A stretch of DNA of 64,000 nt from Tautonia plasticadhaerens (GCF_007752535.1 NZ_CP036426.1:372001-436000), one strand, 5' to 3'; shown: positions 8,994 through 20,296, counted from the first letter of the stretch. The notes: generated by a model not told the origin, from the letters alone. A program made the numbers and translations.

Positions 8994-10529
8994 TCACGGA
9001 CGCTCCCGGTCGGGAGGAACCCGACGCAGGAGGGGCTCGGGGAACTCGGCGGCGGGGGAGCCGTCGGCGTTGCGGAGGTTCTGCGAGCCGCCCCGGTCGG
9101 CATAGATGGGGACGGTCATGCCGCCGGTCCCCTCCAGCGTGTCGAAGAGCCGGCCCTTGAGGGTCCGGAGGACCTCCTGGTGCTCGGGGCTGAAGACCAG
9201 GTTCGTCGTCTCGGCGGGGTCGGCCCGGAGGTCGTACAGCTCGTCCAGATCCCAGAGCCCGTGGGGGCGGACGAATTTATACTGATCGGTCCGGAGGGCG
9301 AAGATCGTCGGCGTGTGGGGGAAGTTCCGCTCCCAGTAGTACTCGTAGAGCAGCGAGTCTCGCCATTCGACGTCCTCCCCGGCGGCGAGCCCGAGCGCGC
9401 TGCGGCCGTCGAAGTGGTCGGGGGCGGCGAGTCCGGCGGCCTGGAGGATGGTGGGGGCGACGTCGATGTTGGCGACGACCTGCTCGACCCTCGTGCCCGG
9501 CGAGAACAGGTCGGGACAATGCATGAGCATCGGGACGCGCATGGACCACTCGTAGGCGACCCGCTTGTCGATCAGGCCGTGCTCGCCGAAGCCGAAGCCG
9601 TTGTCCCCCATGTAGATCACCACCGTCTCGTCGAGCACCCCCATCGCGTCCAGCGTGTCGAGCACCCGGCCGATGCTCTCGTCGACGCCGAGCAGCGTCT
9701 CGCAGTAGTCCTCGTAGAACTCGGAGACGTCGAGCGTGCTGTGGTAGGGGAACTCGACCCCGTGCCAGCTGTTCCGCTGGTTTTGGACCCACATCGGGCG
9801 GTCCCGGAACCCCTCGAACTCGGGGTCCATCGTGTCGGGGGGGGTGAACTCGGCGTCGTCGTAGGCGCCCTTGTGGCGCCCGGCGGGCTCGAACTCGGCG
9901 TGGACGCCCTTGTGGGAGAGGTAGAGGAAGAAGGGCGTGTCCCCCGATCGGCCCTCGAGCCAGTCGACGGCGTAGTCGGTCAGCTCGTCGGTGATGTAGC
10001 CCCGCTGGGGGACCCGGACGCCGTCGACGTTCAGGCCGTCGGGGCCGGGGAGGTAGGAGCCCTGGCCCCGGAAGCTGACCCAGCGGTCGAAGCCGGGCCG
10101 GGGGTCGTCCGAGCCCCCTCCCATGTGCCACTTGCCGACGAAGGCGGTCTCATACCCGGCGGCCTGGAGGTACTGCGGGAAGAAGACGGTGCCGGGCGGG
10201 ACGGGGTTGTTGTTGTCGACCACCCGGTGGTTGTGGGCGTACAGGCCGGTGAGGATCGAGGCCCGGCTGGGGGAGCAGAGCGAGGTGGTGACGAAGGCGT
10301 TGGCCAGGTGCACGCCGCCCGCCGCCAGGCGGTCCATGTTCGGGGTCTCCAGGAACGGGTGGCCCATGAAGCCCATTGCGTCGAACCGATGATCGTCCGA
10401 AAGGATGAAGACGACGTTGCGCGGCGTTGCGTCGCCGAGCTTCGGCAACCCCAGGCCGGGCCCCTGGGCCGCCGCTGCGGTCGGGAGCAGGAGGCAGAGG
10501 AGCATCGGGGGTGCGAGTCGGGCCGTCAT
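8994..10529 (-). CDS. Exported formylglycine sulfatase (N-acetylglucosamine-6-sulfatase-like)
   Basis: From the ATG at 10529 the product is 511 residues with a Sec signal peptide (about 1-21, ending AAAAQG). It shows D45-D46 (SDDHRFD), the formylglycine motif C85-S-P-S-R followed by the TGLYAHNHRV segment, the GKWHMG block and MGDNGFGFGEHG. The TGLYAHNHRV segment and the FPQYL helix are typical of the glucosamine-6-sulfatase-like group. The long open frame extending upstream to 11696 is antisense to the formylglycine-generating enzyme and was rejected. It is the fourth sulfatase of the locus, 352 nt downstream of the FGE gene. Confidence 0.93.
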   Translation of the reverse strand: MTARLAPPMLLCLLLPTAAAAQGPGLGLPKLGDATPRNVVFILSDDHRFDAMGFMGHPFLETPNMDRLAAGGVHLANAFVTTSLCSPSRASILTGLYAHNHRVVDNNNPVPPGTVFFPQYLQAAGYETAFVGKWHMGGGSDDPRPGFDRWVSFRGQGSYLPGPDGLNVDGVRVPQRGYITDELTDYAVDWLEGRSGDTPFFLYLSHKGVHAEFEPAGRHKGAYDDAEFTPPDTMDPEFEGFRDRPMWVQNQRNSWHGVEFPYHSTLDVSEFYEDYCETLLGVDESIGRVLDTLDAMGVLDETVVIYMGDNGFGFGEHGLIDKRVAYEWSMRVPMLMHCPDLFSPGTRVEQVVANIDVAPTILQAAGLAAPDHFDGRSALGLAAGEDVEWRDSLLYEYYWERNFPHTPTIFALRTDQYKFVRPHGLWDLDELYDLRADPAETTNLVFSPEHQEVLRTLKGRLFDTLEGTGGMTVPIYADRGGSQNLRNADGSPAAEFPEPLLRRVPPDRERP

Positions 10530-10881
10530 GGCGGAGGATTCCCGTCGGGGAGTTCGGCTCGGGGCGGGAGCCGGGCCCTCGCCGCCCGCCTCCCGGCCGT
10601 CCGGGTGATCGGGGCCCATTATCGGGAGGGGGGGATGGAAAGGCCACCCTCCGGCGGGTGGCCTCGTCGGGGCGTGGGGCGTCGGCCGCCGATCGCGTCC
10701 CACGCCGGCCTGGGGCCGGTCGGGCCCTCGGGCCTCTCCCCCGCCGCGGAGGGGCCCGATGCGAACCAATCCGGCGAGTCCGATCGGCCTCGCCCCGCGG
10801 ACCCCCGACGCCGGCCGGGGTCCTCCCCTGCCCGGCCCGGCCGGCCGTCGTGCCCGGCCCCGGTCGGCCGGGCCGGCCGCC
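10530..10881. other. Intergenic region between FGE and sulfatase genes
   Basis: These 352 nt carry no convincing gene. They form the upstream region of the sulfatase starting at 10529 and the 3' flank of the FGE gene. The sequence is uniformly GC-rich, and I could not point to a clear promoter or hairpin in it. Confidence 0.6.
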
Positions 10882-12138
<1,257 letters not shown>

Positions 12139-12353
12139 GGTTGCCTCTCGGAAGGGAGATCAGTGGTCTCGGGTGGGAGATCCCCAATGGTACGAGACCC
12201 AGGACGGGGGACCAACACCCGATCGGCCGATCGTCGGGGTCGGACAATCGGGAGTAGCCTCGTATATTCCTTATTATTACGATAGTGTGAGTGGATTCGA
12301 CGCCGGACGGGACCGGCGGCCGAGGACCCCGACGACCGATCCGGGCTCGAGCG

Positions 12354-14600
12354 ATGCCGACCGAGCACGCCCTGGATGGCCTCGGCCGCCTGTTCCAGGC
12401 CAATCCGGCCTCGGTCCCGTTCCTGCTGGCCTCGGCCGTCTCGGCCTGGGCGGCCTGGCTCGTCTGGCGGAGGAGGGAGGAGCCGACGGCGCCCCCCCTG
12501 CTGGCCACCCTGCTCGCCGAGGTCTTCTGGGCCGGCTGCGAGGGGATCGAGGCGCTGCTGGTCGACCCGGCCGCCCAGGTCGTCCTCTACAGCCTCAAGA
12601 TCGCCTCGGTCGCCCTGGTGGCGCCCTCGATCCTGATCTTCGTGCTGGAGTACACCGGTACCGGCGCCGGTACGTCGCCCAGGTTCGTGGCGGGGGTCTA
12701 CTTCGTCCCGGCCGTCGTGATCGGCCTGCTGGCGACGAACCGCCACCATGGCATGATGTTCGAGCGGTTCGGCGAGACCGAGGTCCGGGGATTCGTCCTC
12801 ATGGATCCGGTTTACGGCGACGCCTTCTGGGGCCACATGGTCTACGCCTACGCCTTGCTGGCCCTCTCGGCCGGGCTGCTGGCCCACGCGTCGACCCGGC
12901 TGAGCGGCCTGCTGCGGGTCCAGGTGCTGATGGTGATGATCGGGGTGCTCACGCCGTTCTTGACCAACGTGGCGGACATGATGGGCCTGCTCCCCGAGCC
13001 CTACCGCCAGTATGACCTGACGGCGGCCGTCTTCGGGATGACGGGGATGCTCGGCCTCTTCGCCCTGAACCGCTTCCACCTGGTCGACGTGGCCCCGGTC
13101 CGCTTCGCCCGGATCGTCCAGGAGATGCTCGACGCGATCATCGTGCTCGACGCCGGGGGCCGGGTCGTCGGCGTAAACCGGGCGGCGCTCCGGCTGATTG
13201 GCAAGGACGAGGGGCGGGTGATCGGCCGGGGGGTCGAGGCCCTCCCCTCCTGGCTCGGGCTCTCCGGCCGGGGTGCCCCGGAGGAGGACGGGGCCGAGCT
13301 GGCCTTCGAGGTGACCTCGGGGGATGCCCCGGGCGCCACCTTCGATGTGCGGATTTCCCGGATGACCCGGGGGCGTTCCTGGAGCCAGCTGGTCGTCATC
13401 CGGGACATCTCGGAGAAGGCCCGGGCCGACGCCGAGCGTACCGCCCGGATCGCCGCCGAGCAGGCCAACCAGGCCAAGGACGCTTTCCTCGCCAAGCTGA
13501 GCCACGAGTTGAGGACCCCGCTCACCCCCGTCCTGGCCACCGTCTCGACCGAGCTGGACCACGGCCCGGTGCCCGAGGATCTCAGGGCGTCCCTGGAACT
13601 GATCCGTCGCAACGTCCTGCTGGAGGCCCGCCTGGTCGATGACCTGCTGGACCTCAGCCGGATCACCATGGGAAAGCTCCGCCTGAGCCTGTCGCCGGTC
13701 GACGTGCACTCGGTCCTCCGACGGGCCGTGGACCTCTGCAAGGATGGCATCCGAGACGCTGGGATGTTCGTCGTCGAGGAGTTGGACGCGTCTCGGCCCC
13801 ACGTCCTGGGGGACGCGACCCGGTTGCAGCAGGTCTTCTGGAACCTGATCAGCAACGCCTGCCGGGCCTCACCGCCGGGCTCTCGCCTGACCCTCCGGAC
13901 GTCCGACCGCGAGGGCGAACTCGTCGCGATCGAGTTCCGGGACGAGGGAACGGGGATCGCGTCGGACCACCTGGAGACGATCTTCGACTCCTTCGCCCAG
14001 GGGGATCCGAGCCAGGGCCGGGGGAGCCCTGGTCTCGGCCTCGGGCTGTCCATCGGCCGTTCGATCGTCGACGCCCACGGCGGGAGGCTCGTCGCCGAGA
14101 GCCCGGGGCCGGGCCGGGGGGCCACCTTTCGAGTCGAGCTTCGGAGCGTCCCCGAGCCCGCGGCCCCTGCCCTCCCCCTGACACCGACCGGCGACCCCTC
14201 CAATCGTCCCGGGCCTGGCGGCGACGGCCGGGGGGCATGCTCGGTCCTGCTGGTCGAGGACAACCGAGACTCGCTCCGGGCCCTCTCCCGGTCGCTCGGC
14301 CGGCTCGGCTACTCGGTCCGGACTGCCGACAGCTTTCGCTCGGCGCTCCGGGCCGCCGGCGAGGGCGGCTACGACGTGCTGGTCAGCGACCTGGAGCTGG
14401 GGGACGGCAGCGGGCTGGACCTGTTGCAGCAACTCGGGACCGACCGGTCCGCCCCGGCCATCGCCCTGACCGGCTACGGGACCGAGGAGGACCGGGCCCG
14501 CTGCCTCTCGGCCGGATTCGACCTGCACATGGTCAAGCCCGTCGTCGCGGCGCAACTCGACGAGGCGATCCGATCCGTGCTCCCGACCCGGGGCGAGTGA
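12354..14600 (+). CDS. Hybrid histidine kinase with N-terminal 7TM sensor, PAS and receiver domains
   Basis: From the ATG at 12354 the protein is 748 residues. An N-terminal block of about seven hydrophobic helices (18-240) matches the 7TM sensor region of histidine kinases. It is followed by a PAS-like domain (250-355), HisKA with phospho-acceptor H384 in LSHELRTPL, HATPase with N-box N497/N501, the D530-E-G-T-G-I box and a GLGLGLSI lid, then a receiver (629-745) with E635/D636, phospho-acceptor D679 and K728. This is a self-contained phosphorelay sensor with no recognisable output domain; the ligand is unknown. A GTG at 12291 is in frame, but the codons between it and 12354 lack the strong third-position GC of the gene. 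It diverges from the FGE gene across 215 nt that include a short AT-rich patch near 12268-12290. Confidence 0.92.
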   Translation: MPTEHALDGLGRLFQANPASVPFLLASAVSAWAAWLVWRRREEPTAPPLLATLLAEVFWAGCEGIEALLVDPAAQVVLYSLKIASVALVAPSILIFVLEYTGTGAGTSPRFVAGVYFVPAVVIGLLATNRHHGMMFERFGETEVRGFVLMDPVYGDAFWGHMVYAYALLALSAGLLAHASTRLSGLLRVQVLMVMIGVLTPFLTNVADMMGLLPEPYRQYDLTAAVFGMTGMLGLFALNRFHLVDVAPVRFARIVQEMLDAIIVLDAGGRVVGVNRAALRLIGKDEGRVIGRGVEALPSWLGLSGRGAPEEDGAELAFEVTSGDAPGATFDVRISRMTRGRSWSQLVVIRDISEKARADAERTARIAAEQANQAKDAFLAKLSHELRTPLTPVLATVSTELDHGPVPEDLRASLELIRRNVLLEARLVDDLLDLSRITMGKLRLSLSPVDVHSVLRRAVDLCKDGIRDAGMFVVEELDASRPHVLGDATRLQQVFWNLISNACRASPPGSRLTLRTSDREGELVAIEFRDEGTGIASDHLETIFDSFAQGDPSQGRGSPGLGLGLSIGRSIVDAHGGRLVAESPGPGRGATFRVELRSVPEPAAPALPLTPTGDPSNRPGPGGDGRGACSVLLVEDNRDSLRALSRSLGRLGYSVRTADSFRSALRAAGEGGYDVLVSDLELGDGSGLDLLQQLGTDRSAPAIALTGYGTEEDRARCLSAGFDLHMVKPVVAAQLDEAIRSVLPTRGE

Positions 14601-14813
14601 GGGCATCGATCGCCGGGAATCGCCCCGAGGGGCGAAGGCGTCCCCGTGCCCGTCCCCGTCGCAGTCCGTCCCGGTGGGCCCTTGGGCCCGGGTGCCGGAG
14701 CCGTTAGGCTCGGGGTCGCATCGCTCGGATCGCCGGGGCGGATCTCCATTCAATTCATGAGTGGGAGGAGACGTCACGGTCTGTCCCCTCGGAACCCGAC
14801 AGGAGCACGCCCC

Positions 14814-16178
14814 ATGATCGACGCGACGACTCCGCCGAACCGGGCCGATCGGCCCTCGCGACGGCGATTCATCCGGACCGTGGCCGGCTCGGCCGCCGGC
14901 CTGATCGCCGCCCCGGCGATTGTCCGGGGCCGGAACCTCAACGAGAAGCTCGACATCGCCGTCATCGCCGCCGGCGGCCGGGGCGGCCACAACCTCCAGC
15001 AGGTCTCCTCCGAAAACATCGTCGCGCTTTGCGACGTTTACGAGCCCGCCGTCGCCCGAGCCGCCCGGCTGCACCCGCACGCCAAGCGGTTCTCCGACTT
15101 CCGCAGGCTCTACGACGAGGCGGGCGGCTTCGACGCCGTCGTCGTCAGCACCCCCGAGCACACCCACGCCGCCGCCGCCCTGCCCGCGCTGGCGTTGGGC
15201 AAGCATGTCTATCTGGAGAAGCCCCTCTCCTACAACGTCCACGAGGCCCGCGTCCTCCGGGAGGCCGCGGCGAAGGCCGGCGTCGCCACGCAGATGGGCA
15301 CGCAGATCCACGCCAGCGAGAACTATCGCCGCGTGGTGGAGCTGATCCGGTCCGGCGTCATCGGCCCGGTGCGCGAGGCACATGTCTGGGTCTCCCGGGC
15401 CTGGGGCCGGCAGTCCCCCGAGGACGCGGAGAAGAATCGGGACATCGTCTCGGTGCTGGAGCGGCCGAGCGATTCGTCGCCGATCCCCGAGGGGCTGAAT
15501 TGGGATCTCTGGGTCGGCCCCGCGCCGGCTCGCCCCTTCCACGAGGTCTACTGGCCGGGGCCGAAGTGGTACCGATGGTGGGACTTCGGCAACGGCACCA
15601 TGAGCGACCTGGGCAGCCACTGGAACGACCTCCCCTTCTGGGCGCTGGACCTGAAGGCCCCGCTGACGATCGAGGCATTCGGCCCGCCCCCGCACCCCGA
15701 GATCGCGCCGGCGTCGATGAAGGCCGTTTATGAGTACGGCCCGCGCGGCGACCAGCCGCCGGTGACCCTCTCCTGGTACCAGGGCACGGCTAGGCCCGAC
15801 CTCTGGGACGAGGGCAAGATCCCGCAGTGGGAGAACGGCCACCTGTTCGTCGGCGAGAAGGGGATGCTGCTGTCCGACTACGGCAAGCACGTCCTGCTCC
15901 CCGAGGAGGAGTTCGAGGGGGTGACCGGCCCCGAGCCCTTCCTCACCCGCCCCAGCAGCCACCACGCCGAGTGGATCGACGCCTGCAAGACCGGGTCGCC
16001 GACCGGCTCGAACTTCGAATACGCCGGCTGGCTGACCGAGGCGAACCACCTGGGGAATGTCGCCTACCGGGTCGGCCGGAAGATCGAGTGGGATGCCGAG
16101 GGGATGCGCGTGACCAACGCCCCCGAGGCCGAACCGTTCATCCGCCGCGAGTACCGAGACGGCTGGTCGCTCGGCTGA
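14814..16178 (+). CDS. Tat-exported Gfo/Idh/MocA family oxidoreductase
   Basis: The 454-residue protein starts with a twin-arginine signal (SRRRFI at 15-20, then a hydrophobic stretch ending near APAIVRG at 33-39). A Rossmann NAD(P)-binding half follows with a [10 protein letters not shown] loop (about 50-59), the STPEHTH strand and the signature EKP at 135-137. The C-terminal half is the Gfo/Idh/MocA substrate domain. Members oxidise or reduce sugars and related alcohols with NAD(P); the Tat signal implies folding with cofactor before export. An AGGAG motif lies 9 nt before the ATG. The next gene, also Tat-exported, follows after a 339-nt gap. The substrate is unknown. Confidence 0.92.
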   Translation: MIDATTPPNRADRPSRRRFIRTVAGSAAGLIAAPAIVRGRNLNEKLDIAVIAAGGRGGHNLQQVSSENIVALCDVYEPAVARAARLHPHAKRFSDFRRLYDEAGGFDAVVVSTPEHTHAAAALPALALGKHVYLEKPLSYNVHEARVLREAAAKAGVATQMGTQIHASENYRRVVELIRSGVIGPVREAHVWVSRAWGRQSPEDAEKNRDIVSVLERPSDSSPIPEGLNWDLWVGPAPARPFHEVYWPGPKWYRWWDFGNGTMSDLGSHWNDLPFWALDLKAPLTIEAFGPPPHPEIAPASMKAVYEYGPRGDQPPVTLSWYQGTARPDLWDEGKIPQWENGHLFVGEKGMLLSDYGKHVLLPEEEFEGVTGPEPFLTRPSSHHAEWIDACKTGSPTGSNFEYAGWLTEANHLGNVAYRVGRKIEWDAEGMRVTNAPEAEPFIRREYRDGWSLG

Positions 16179-16251
16179 CGGGACGGCCGTCGCCGCTCCC
16201 GATCTCCCGATTCCACCCCCCACCGCCTCGGGCGAATGCGAGAGTCGCGGT

Positions 16252-16448
16252 CCCTCCCCCGCTCCCCGCGGGCGGGGGAGGGCCGGGGTGAGGGGGCGAC
16301 GATCGCCTCGCCTCGCCTCGCCTCGCCTCGCCTCGCCTCGCCCGTCATCCGATCCCCCCTCACCCGGCCCGCGCCCACGTTCTCCCCCGCAATCGGGGGG
16401 AAGGTCGGAAGTCGGTTTTCCCCTCCCCGCTCGCCGGGAGAGGGCATT
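16252..16448. repeat. Cluster of GC-rich hairpin repeats
   Basis: An 11-bp perfect stem pairs 16252-16262 with 16272-16282 (CCCTCCCCCGC/GCGGGGGAGGG). A second hairpin pairs CCCCCG at 16384-16389 with CGGGGG at 16394-16399, and a third imperfect copy lies near 16421-16448. They resemble the hairpins at 791-852. Together with the microsatellite at 16306 they fill most of this 339-nt gap, which holds no gene. Confidence 0.55.
16306..16340 (+). repeat. (CCTCG)7 microsatellite
   Basis: Seven perfect tandem copies of the pentanucleotide CCTCG are present, noncoding, between two Tat-exported protein genes. Such tracts can change length by slippage. Confidence 0.95.
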
Positions 16449-16517
16449 CCTCCCCCCCGATCCCCACCCCGGGCGCCGACGCCCGCTCACCCGCCGATCC
16501 CCGAGAAGGAATCCCCC

Positions 16518-17807
16518 ATGACCCCGCCCTCCCTTTCGCGTCGCACCTTCCTCGCTTCCACGGCCGCCATCGCGGCCGCCGGCCTCTCGACCGGGGCCGC
16601 GCCCCGGCCCCGACAGCGGAAACGGATCGCATTGATCGGCACGGAGTCGCGCACGCATTCCCATGCGCAGCACTTCATCGATCGCTTCCTCCGGGGGTAT
16701 GCCTGGGAAGGCGGCTGGCACGAACCCGCCGTCGACCTCGCCTCGCTCTACATCGACCAGTTCCCCGAGGGGGACCTCGCCCGGGGCCAGGCATCCCGGT
16801 ACGACGTGCCGATCTATCCGAGCATCGCCGAGGCCCTGACGATGGGCACGTCCGGGCTGGCCGTCGACGGCGTGGTCATCATCGGCGAGCACGGCCGCTA
16901 TCCCCGCAACGAACTGGGGCAGCACCTCTACCCGCGCTTCGAGTTCTTCAAGCAGGTGATCGAGGTCTTCGAGGAGAGCGGCCGCAGCGTGCCCGTGTTC
17001 AATGACAAGCACCTGTCGACCGAATGGGACCGCTGCGTCGAGATGGTCGAGGACTCCCGCCGCCTCGGCTTCCCGTTCCTGGCCGGCTCGTCACTGCCGG
17101 TGACCTGGCGGATGCCGGCGGTGGACCTGCCGTATGACGCAGACCTCGTGGAGAGCGTCTGCGTCGGCTACGGCGGGCCGGACAGCTACGATTTCCACGG
17201 CCTGGAGACGGCGCAGTGCATGTCGGAGCGCCGCCGGGGCGGCGAGGTGGGCATCGCCCGGGTCCAGGCCCTCCGGGGCGATGCCCTCTGGTCGATGCTG
17301 GAGGGCCGGGAGTCGACCGCCCGGCTGTTCCTGGCGGCCCTCTGCCGCAGCCACACCCTCCCGGTCGAGGACGGCTATCCCACCGACCCGCCCTCGATCG
17401 ACTGGGCCCGCCGGAACTTCGACGACCCCTTCGCCTACGACATCGAGCACCGGGACGGCTTCCGGACCACGCTGTTCATGATGCCCGTGATCCGGGATTT
17501 CACGTATGCCGGCCTGATCGGCGACGCCGACGCGGTCGTCTCCTGCCAGATGTACCTCCCCATGCCCGGCCGCGCCGCCTCGACGGCCGACTTCTTCAAC
17601 CCGCTCATCAACCACATCGAGCGGATGGTCGTCGAGGGTCATGCCCCCTACCCCGTCGAGCGGACGCTGCTCACCTCCGGGATGACGATGGCCGGCGTCA
17701 CCTCGCTTGCCCGGGACGGCGAGGTGGTGGAGACCCCCGAGATGGAGGTCCGCTACGCCGCCCCCCGCGATTCGCTCTTCGTGAACGCCCCGGGGGCGGA
17801 GTCCTGA
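16518..17807 (+). CDS. Tat-exported putative oxidoreductase-like protein of unknown function
   Basis: The 429-residue protein begins with a clear Tat signal (LSRRTFLAS at 6-14, then an alanine-rich core). The mature part opens with a Rossmann-like strand (KRIALIGTESRTH), which suggests a distant Gfo/Idh/MocA relative, but the glycine pattern is weak and the EKP motif of the family is absent. A GEHGRYP loop and a KHLSTEWD segment stand out. The ATG is preceded by GAGAAGGA. It follows a true Gfo/Idh/MocA gene on the same strand, so the two may act on the same exported pathway. I cannot name a reaction. Confidence 0.75.
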   Translation: MTPPSLSRRTFLASTAAIAAAGLSTGAAPRPRQRKRIALIGTESRTHSHAQHFIDRFLRGYAWEGGWHEPAVDLASLYIDQFPEGDLARGQASRYDVPIYPSIAEALTMGTSGLAVDGVVIIGEHGRYPRNELGQHLYPRFEFFKQVIEVFEESGRSVPVFNDKHLSTEWDRCVEMVEDSRRLGFPFLAGSSLPVTWRMPAVDLPYDADLVESVCVGYGGPDSYDFHGLETAQCMSERRRGGEVGIARVQALRGDALWSMLEGRESTARLFLAALCRSHTLPVEDGYPTDPPSIDWARRNFDDPFAYDIEHRDGFRTTLFMMPVIRDFTYAGLIGDADAVVSCQMYLPMPGRAASTADFFNPLINHIERMVVEGHAPYPVERTLLTSGMTMAGVTSLARDGEVVETPEMEVRYAAPRDSLFVNAPGAES

Positions 17808-18052
17808 TCGGGCCGGGGCCGCCGGCCCTCGGAAGGTAAACCGGGGGGCGGGCGGGATCGGGCGGGTCGTCCGGGCGGGGGTGCAGGGGGTTGCGTGTTC
17901 ATGCCTGGACGATTCGCCGAGCGTCCTGTCCCTCCCGTTCCTCCCACCCCCCCGAGGCGTGTTCCCCCGAGATTCGCCCGATTCCTCGCGAACCGGGCGA
18001 CGGCGGGCCGGGTCGGTAGGGGGCATGCTGCGAGCGGGCGAGAGGAGGTGCG

Positions 18053-18862
18053 ATGAGCCGCAATGCAAGGCGGCGACGCGAGCGCCTCGTGCTCCACGAC
18101 TGGGACGCACCAGGCGCCCTCGCGGGCGTCGCCATCGTCCCCGGCACGGCCGAGGATCGCGAGGCGATCGACCGGCTCGGGGAAGAAAATGACCGCCTGC
18201 GTGAGCGGGCCGAGGAACTGGGGAGGCGCTACCGGTTGGCCTGTCGCGACCGGGAGTCGATCCGGGCCGACCGCAATCGGGCCCACGCCCGATCGACCCG
18301 GCTGCAGGCCGAGCTGGACCGCCTTTCCGACGAGTACGAGGGGCTTCGTTCCCGCGTCGAGCGGGCTCGCGCGGATCCCTGGCATCCCGAGACGATCGGC
18401 ATGGAGGAGGTACGACGCATGAACCGTTTTGCAACCCTGTTGGGCTTCATCCGGAGGAACAAGGCCGCTTCGGTGGCCGTCCTGGCCGTCGGAGCTTTGG
18501 TCGCCCGAGACCCGATCGTCTCGGGTGCGGCGCGGTCGGTCGCCGAGACGGCGGCCTCGGCCGTGACTCGGGGCGGCCGGGACGGGCCGGCCGAGGACGG
18601 CTACGTCCAGTACGCCCGGATGGTCGCCGCCGCCGCCGAGTACGACGCGGCCCGCCGCGACTACAACGCGTCGAGCGACGCGCTCGCCGGCGACGAGTTG
18701 CTCGAGGCCCAGGACGGCCTGCGTGCCGCCCGGCTCCGCGACCGGGAGGCCCGGCTCGCCTTCCTGCCCGAGCTGTCCCGCCGGTGCGCCGACGCCGGGG
18801 TCCCGGTCCCCGAGGACGCCGCCGCGGCCCTGGCGGACCTGCAGGCCGACCTGGCCCGCTGA
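18053..18862 (+). CDS. Hypothetical coiled-coil protein with possible membrane segment
   Basis: The 269-residue product starts at an ATG with a strong AGGAGGTG site upstream. Residues about 36-108 are charged and heptad-like (RLGEENDRLRERAEEL), indicating a coiled coil. A short hydrophobic stretch at about 138-151 could be a membrane segment, followed by a helical, Ala/Arg-rich C-terminus. An internal ATG at 18419 (M123) has its own GGAGGAGG at 18403-18410, 8 nt upstream, so a 147-residue second product may be made from the same frame. No family was recognised. Confidence 0.65.
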   Translation: MSRNARRRRERLVLHDWDAPGALAGVAIVPGTAEDREAIDRLGEENDRLRERAEELGRRYRLACRDRESIRADRNRAHARSTRLQAELDRLSDEYEGLRSRVERARADPWHPETIGMEEVRRMNRFATLLGFIRRNKAASVAVLAVGALVARDPIVSGAARSVAETAASAVTRGGRDGPAEDGYVQYARMVAAAAEYDAARRDYNASSDALAGDELLEAQDGLRAARLRDREARLAFLPELSRRCADAGVPVPEDAAAALADLQADLAR

Positions 18863-19104
18863 GCCGATCGCCCGGTCGGCCCCGCCCCCCACTCCCTCGG
18901 GAAGGGCGCGGATCCGGCCCCGAGCCGTCGACCCCTCCCGAGCCGATCGGGAGGGGTCGCGTTCGCGCGCCCGACGCTGGCGGGTCGCCCCGGGGGGCCG
19001 GGTTCGGCTATGCTGTCGGGGAGACGCGGCGAGGCCCCGGGGGACGGATGGGGCCGCGGACGGGTCGGATCCGAGTCGATTGCGTGCGAGGCCGAGCCCG
19101 ACCG

Positions 19105-19524
19105 ATGACGCCCCGAGCCCTGCCGGCGATCTCCTGGACCGGCCTCATCTTCGTCCTCTGCCTGGCCCCCCAATCGTGGCTCGGCACCGTGGGGCAGGCC
19201 GGAGAGCCGTCGTGGCTGGACCAGCTCTTCGGCGTGATCCCGACCGACAAGGTGCTGCACTCGGGGATGTTCGCCGTCTTCGCCCTCCTCTGGCGGTGGT
19301 CGGGCGCGTCGAGGGCCCGGATCCTGGCCGGCGGCCTGGCCGTGGCGGTCCTCAGCGAACTCGGCCAGTCGATCCCCGGCCTCGATCGCTCGAGCGACCT
19401 GGCCGACCTGCTCGCCGACCTCGCCGGCCTGGGACTCGCCCTGGCGATCTGCCCCCCGAGACGGACGCCGGCCCGGGATCCGGTCCCCGACCCTGCCGAG
19501 TCCCCCGAACCGGGCCGGGTGTGA
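19105..19524 (+). CDS. VanZ-like family membrane protein
   Basis: From the ATG at 19105 the protein is 139 residues. It has the VanZ-like features: an N-terminal membrane helix, a DKVLHSGMFAVFALL helix with Asp and His, and a C-terminal SELGQSIPG...DLADLLADLAG segment with the conserved Asp in a membrane helix. VanZ confers low-level teicoplanin resistance in enterococci; most family members are of unknown function. It lies 13 nt before the NifU-like gene. A TATGCT element at 19009-19014 could be its -10. Confidence 0.85.
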   Translation: MTPRALPAISWTGLIFVLCLAPQSWLGTVGQAGEPSWLDQLFGVIPTDKVLHSGMFAVFALLWRWSGASRARILAGGLAVAVLSELGQSIPGLDRSSDLADLLADLAGLGLALAICPPRRTPARDPVPDPAESPEPGRV

Positions 19525-19537
19525 AACGGGAGGAACG

Positions 19538-20296
19538 ATGGCCGGCTCGCCGAAGGTCCTCGCCTCGATCTCGGAATCGATGTCGATCCGGGCCGAACCG
19601 ATCGACGCCCGGCGCTGCCGGTTCGTCGCCGACCGGCCGCTCGACCCCGGCCGGTGGGCCTACTTCTCCGACCGATCGCACACCCTCGGGTCTCCCCTGG
19701 CCGATCGGTTGCTGGCCGTTGACGGGGTGGCGGCCGTGCTGATCATGCACGACGCGGTCATCGTCACCCGGATCTCGGGCGGCGGCCCGCCGCTGATCGG
19801 GCCGGGGCTGGCCCGCCTGCGTCGACTTCTGGGGGACTCGAAGGCGGGGCTCGACTCCTGGCCCGCGCTGGGGAAGCGCGTCGGTGCCGAGATCCGGCGG
19901 CACGTCGCCGGGGGGGAACCGGCCGTCTCCCCGGCCGCCCACGCGGCGATGCCCTCCCCGACCGAGCTGGCCGATCGGATCCGGGCGGTCCTCGGCGAGC
20001 ACGTCAACCCGGTCCTCGCCGGGCACGGCGGTGGGGTGGAGCTGGTCGAGGTGCGGGACAACGTCGCCCACCTCCGCATGGGGGGCGGCTGCCAGGGCTG
20101 CGGCCTGGCGGACACCACGCTCCGGCTCGGCGTCGAGGCCGTCCTGCGCGACCACGTCCCCCATCTCGGCCTCATCTACGACCTGACCGACCACCGGGCC
20201 GGCACCGCCCCCTACCATCGTCCCGGGTCGGGCCGCCCCGGCCGGTCGCCGATGGCCGGCCGCCGACCGGCGGACCGGGAACCCGGGAGAGGATGA
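19538..20296 (+). CDS. NifU-like (Nfu) iron-sulfur scaffold protein
   Basis: The 252-residue protein has an Nfu N-terminal-type domain (about 15-105) and a NifU C-terminal domain (140-220) with the CxxC cluster ligands C185 and C188 in GGGCQGCG. Nfu proteins carry a transient Fe-S cluster between two subunits and pass it to target enzymes in the cytosol. The last ~25 residues are Arg/Pro-rich and look unlike the family; they lie just before the start of the next gene. The stop codon overlaps the next ATG as ATGA, so the two are probably translationally coupled. Confidence 0.88.
   Translation: MAGSPKVLASISESMSIRAEPIDARRCRFVADRPLDPGRWAYFSDRSHTLGSPLADRLLAVDGVAAVLIMHDAVIVTRISGGGPPLIGPGLARLRRLLGDSKAGLDSWPALGKRVGAEIRRHVAGGEPAVSPAAHAAMPSPTELADRIRAVLGEHVNPVLAGHGGGVELVEVRDNVAHLRMGGGCQGCGLADTTLRLGVEAVLRDHVPHLGLIYDLTDHRAGTAPYHRPGSGRPGRSPMAGRRPADREPGRG

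Noticed and set aside
12291-12353. N-terminal extension of the 7TM kinase from a GTG start
   Set aside because: The 21 codons lack the strong third-position GC of the gene and no ribosome-binding site precedes the GTG.
13869-17012. A 1047-codon minus-strand open frame
   Set aside because: It crosses three real genes on the other strand and has no family resemblance.
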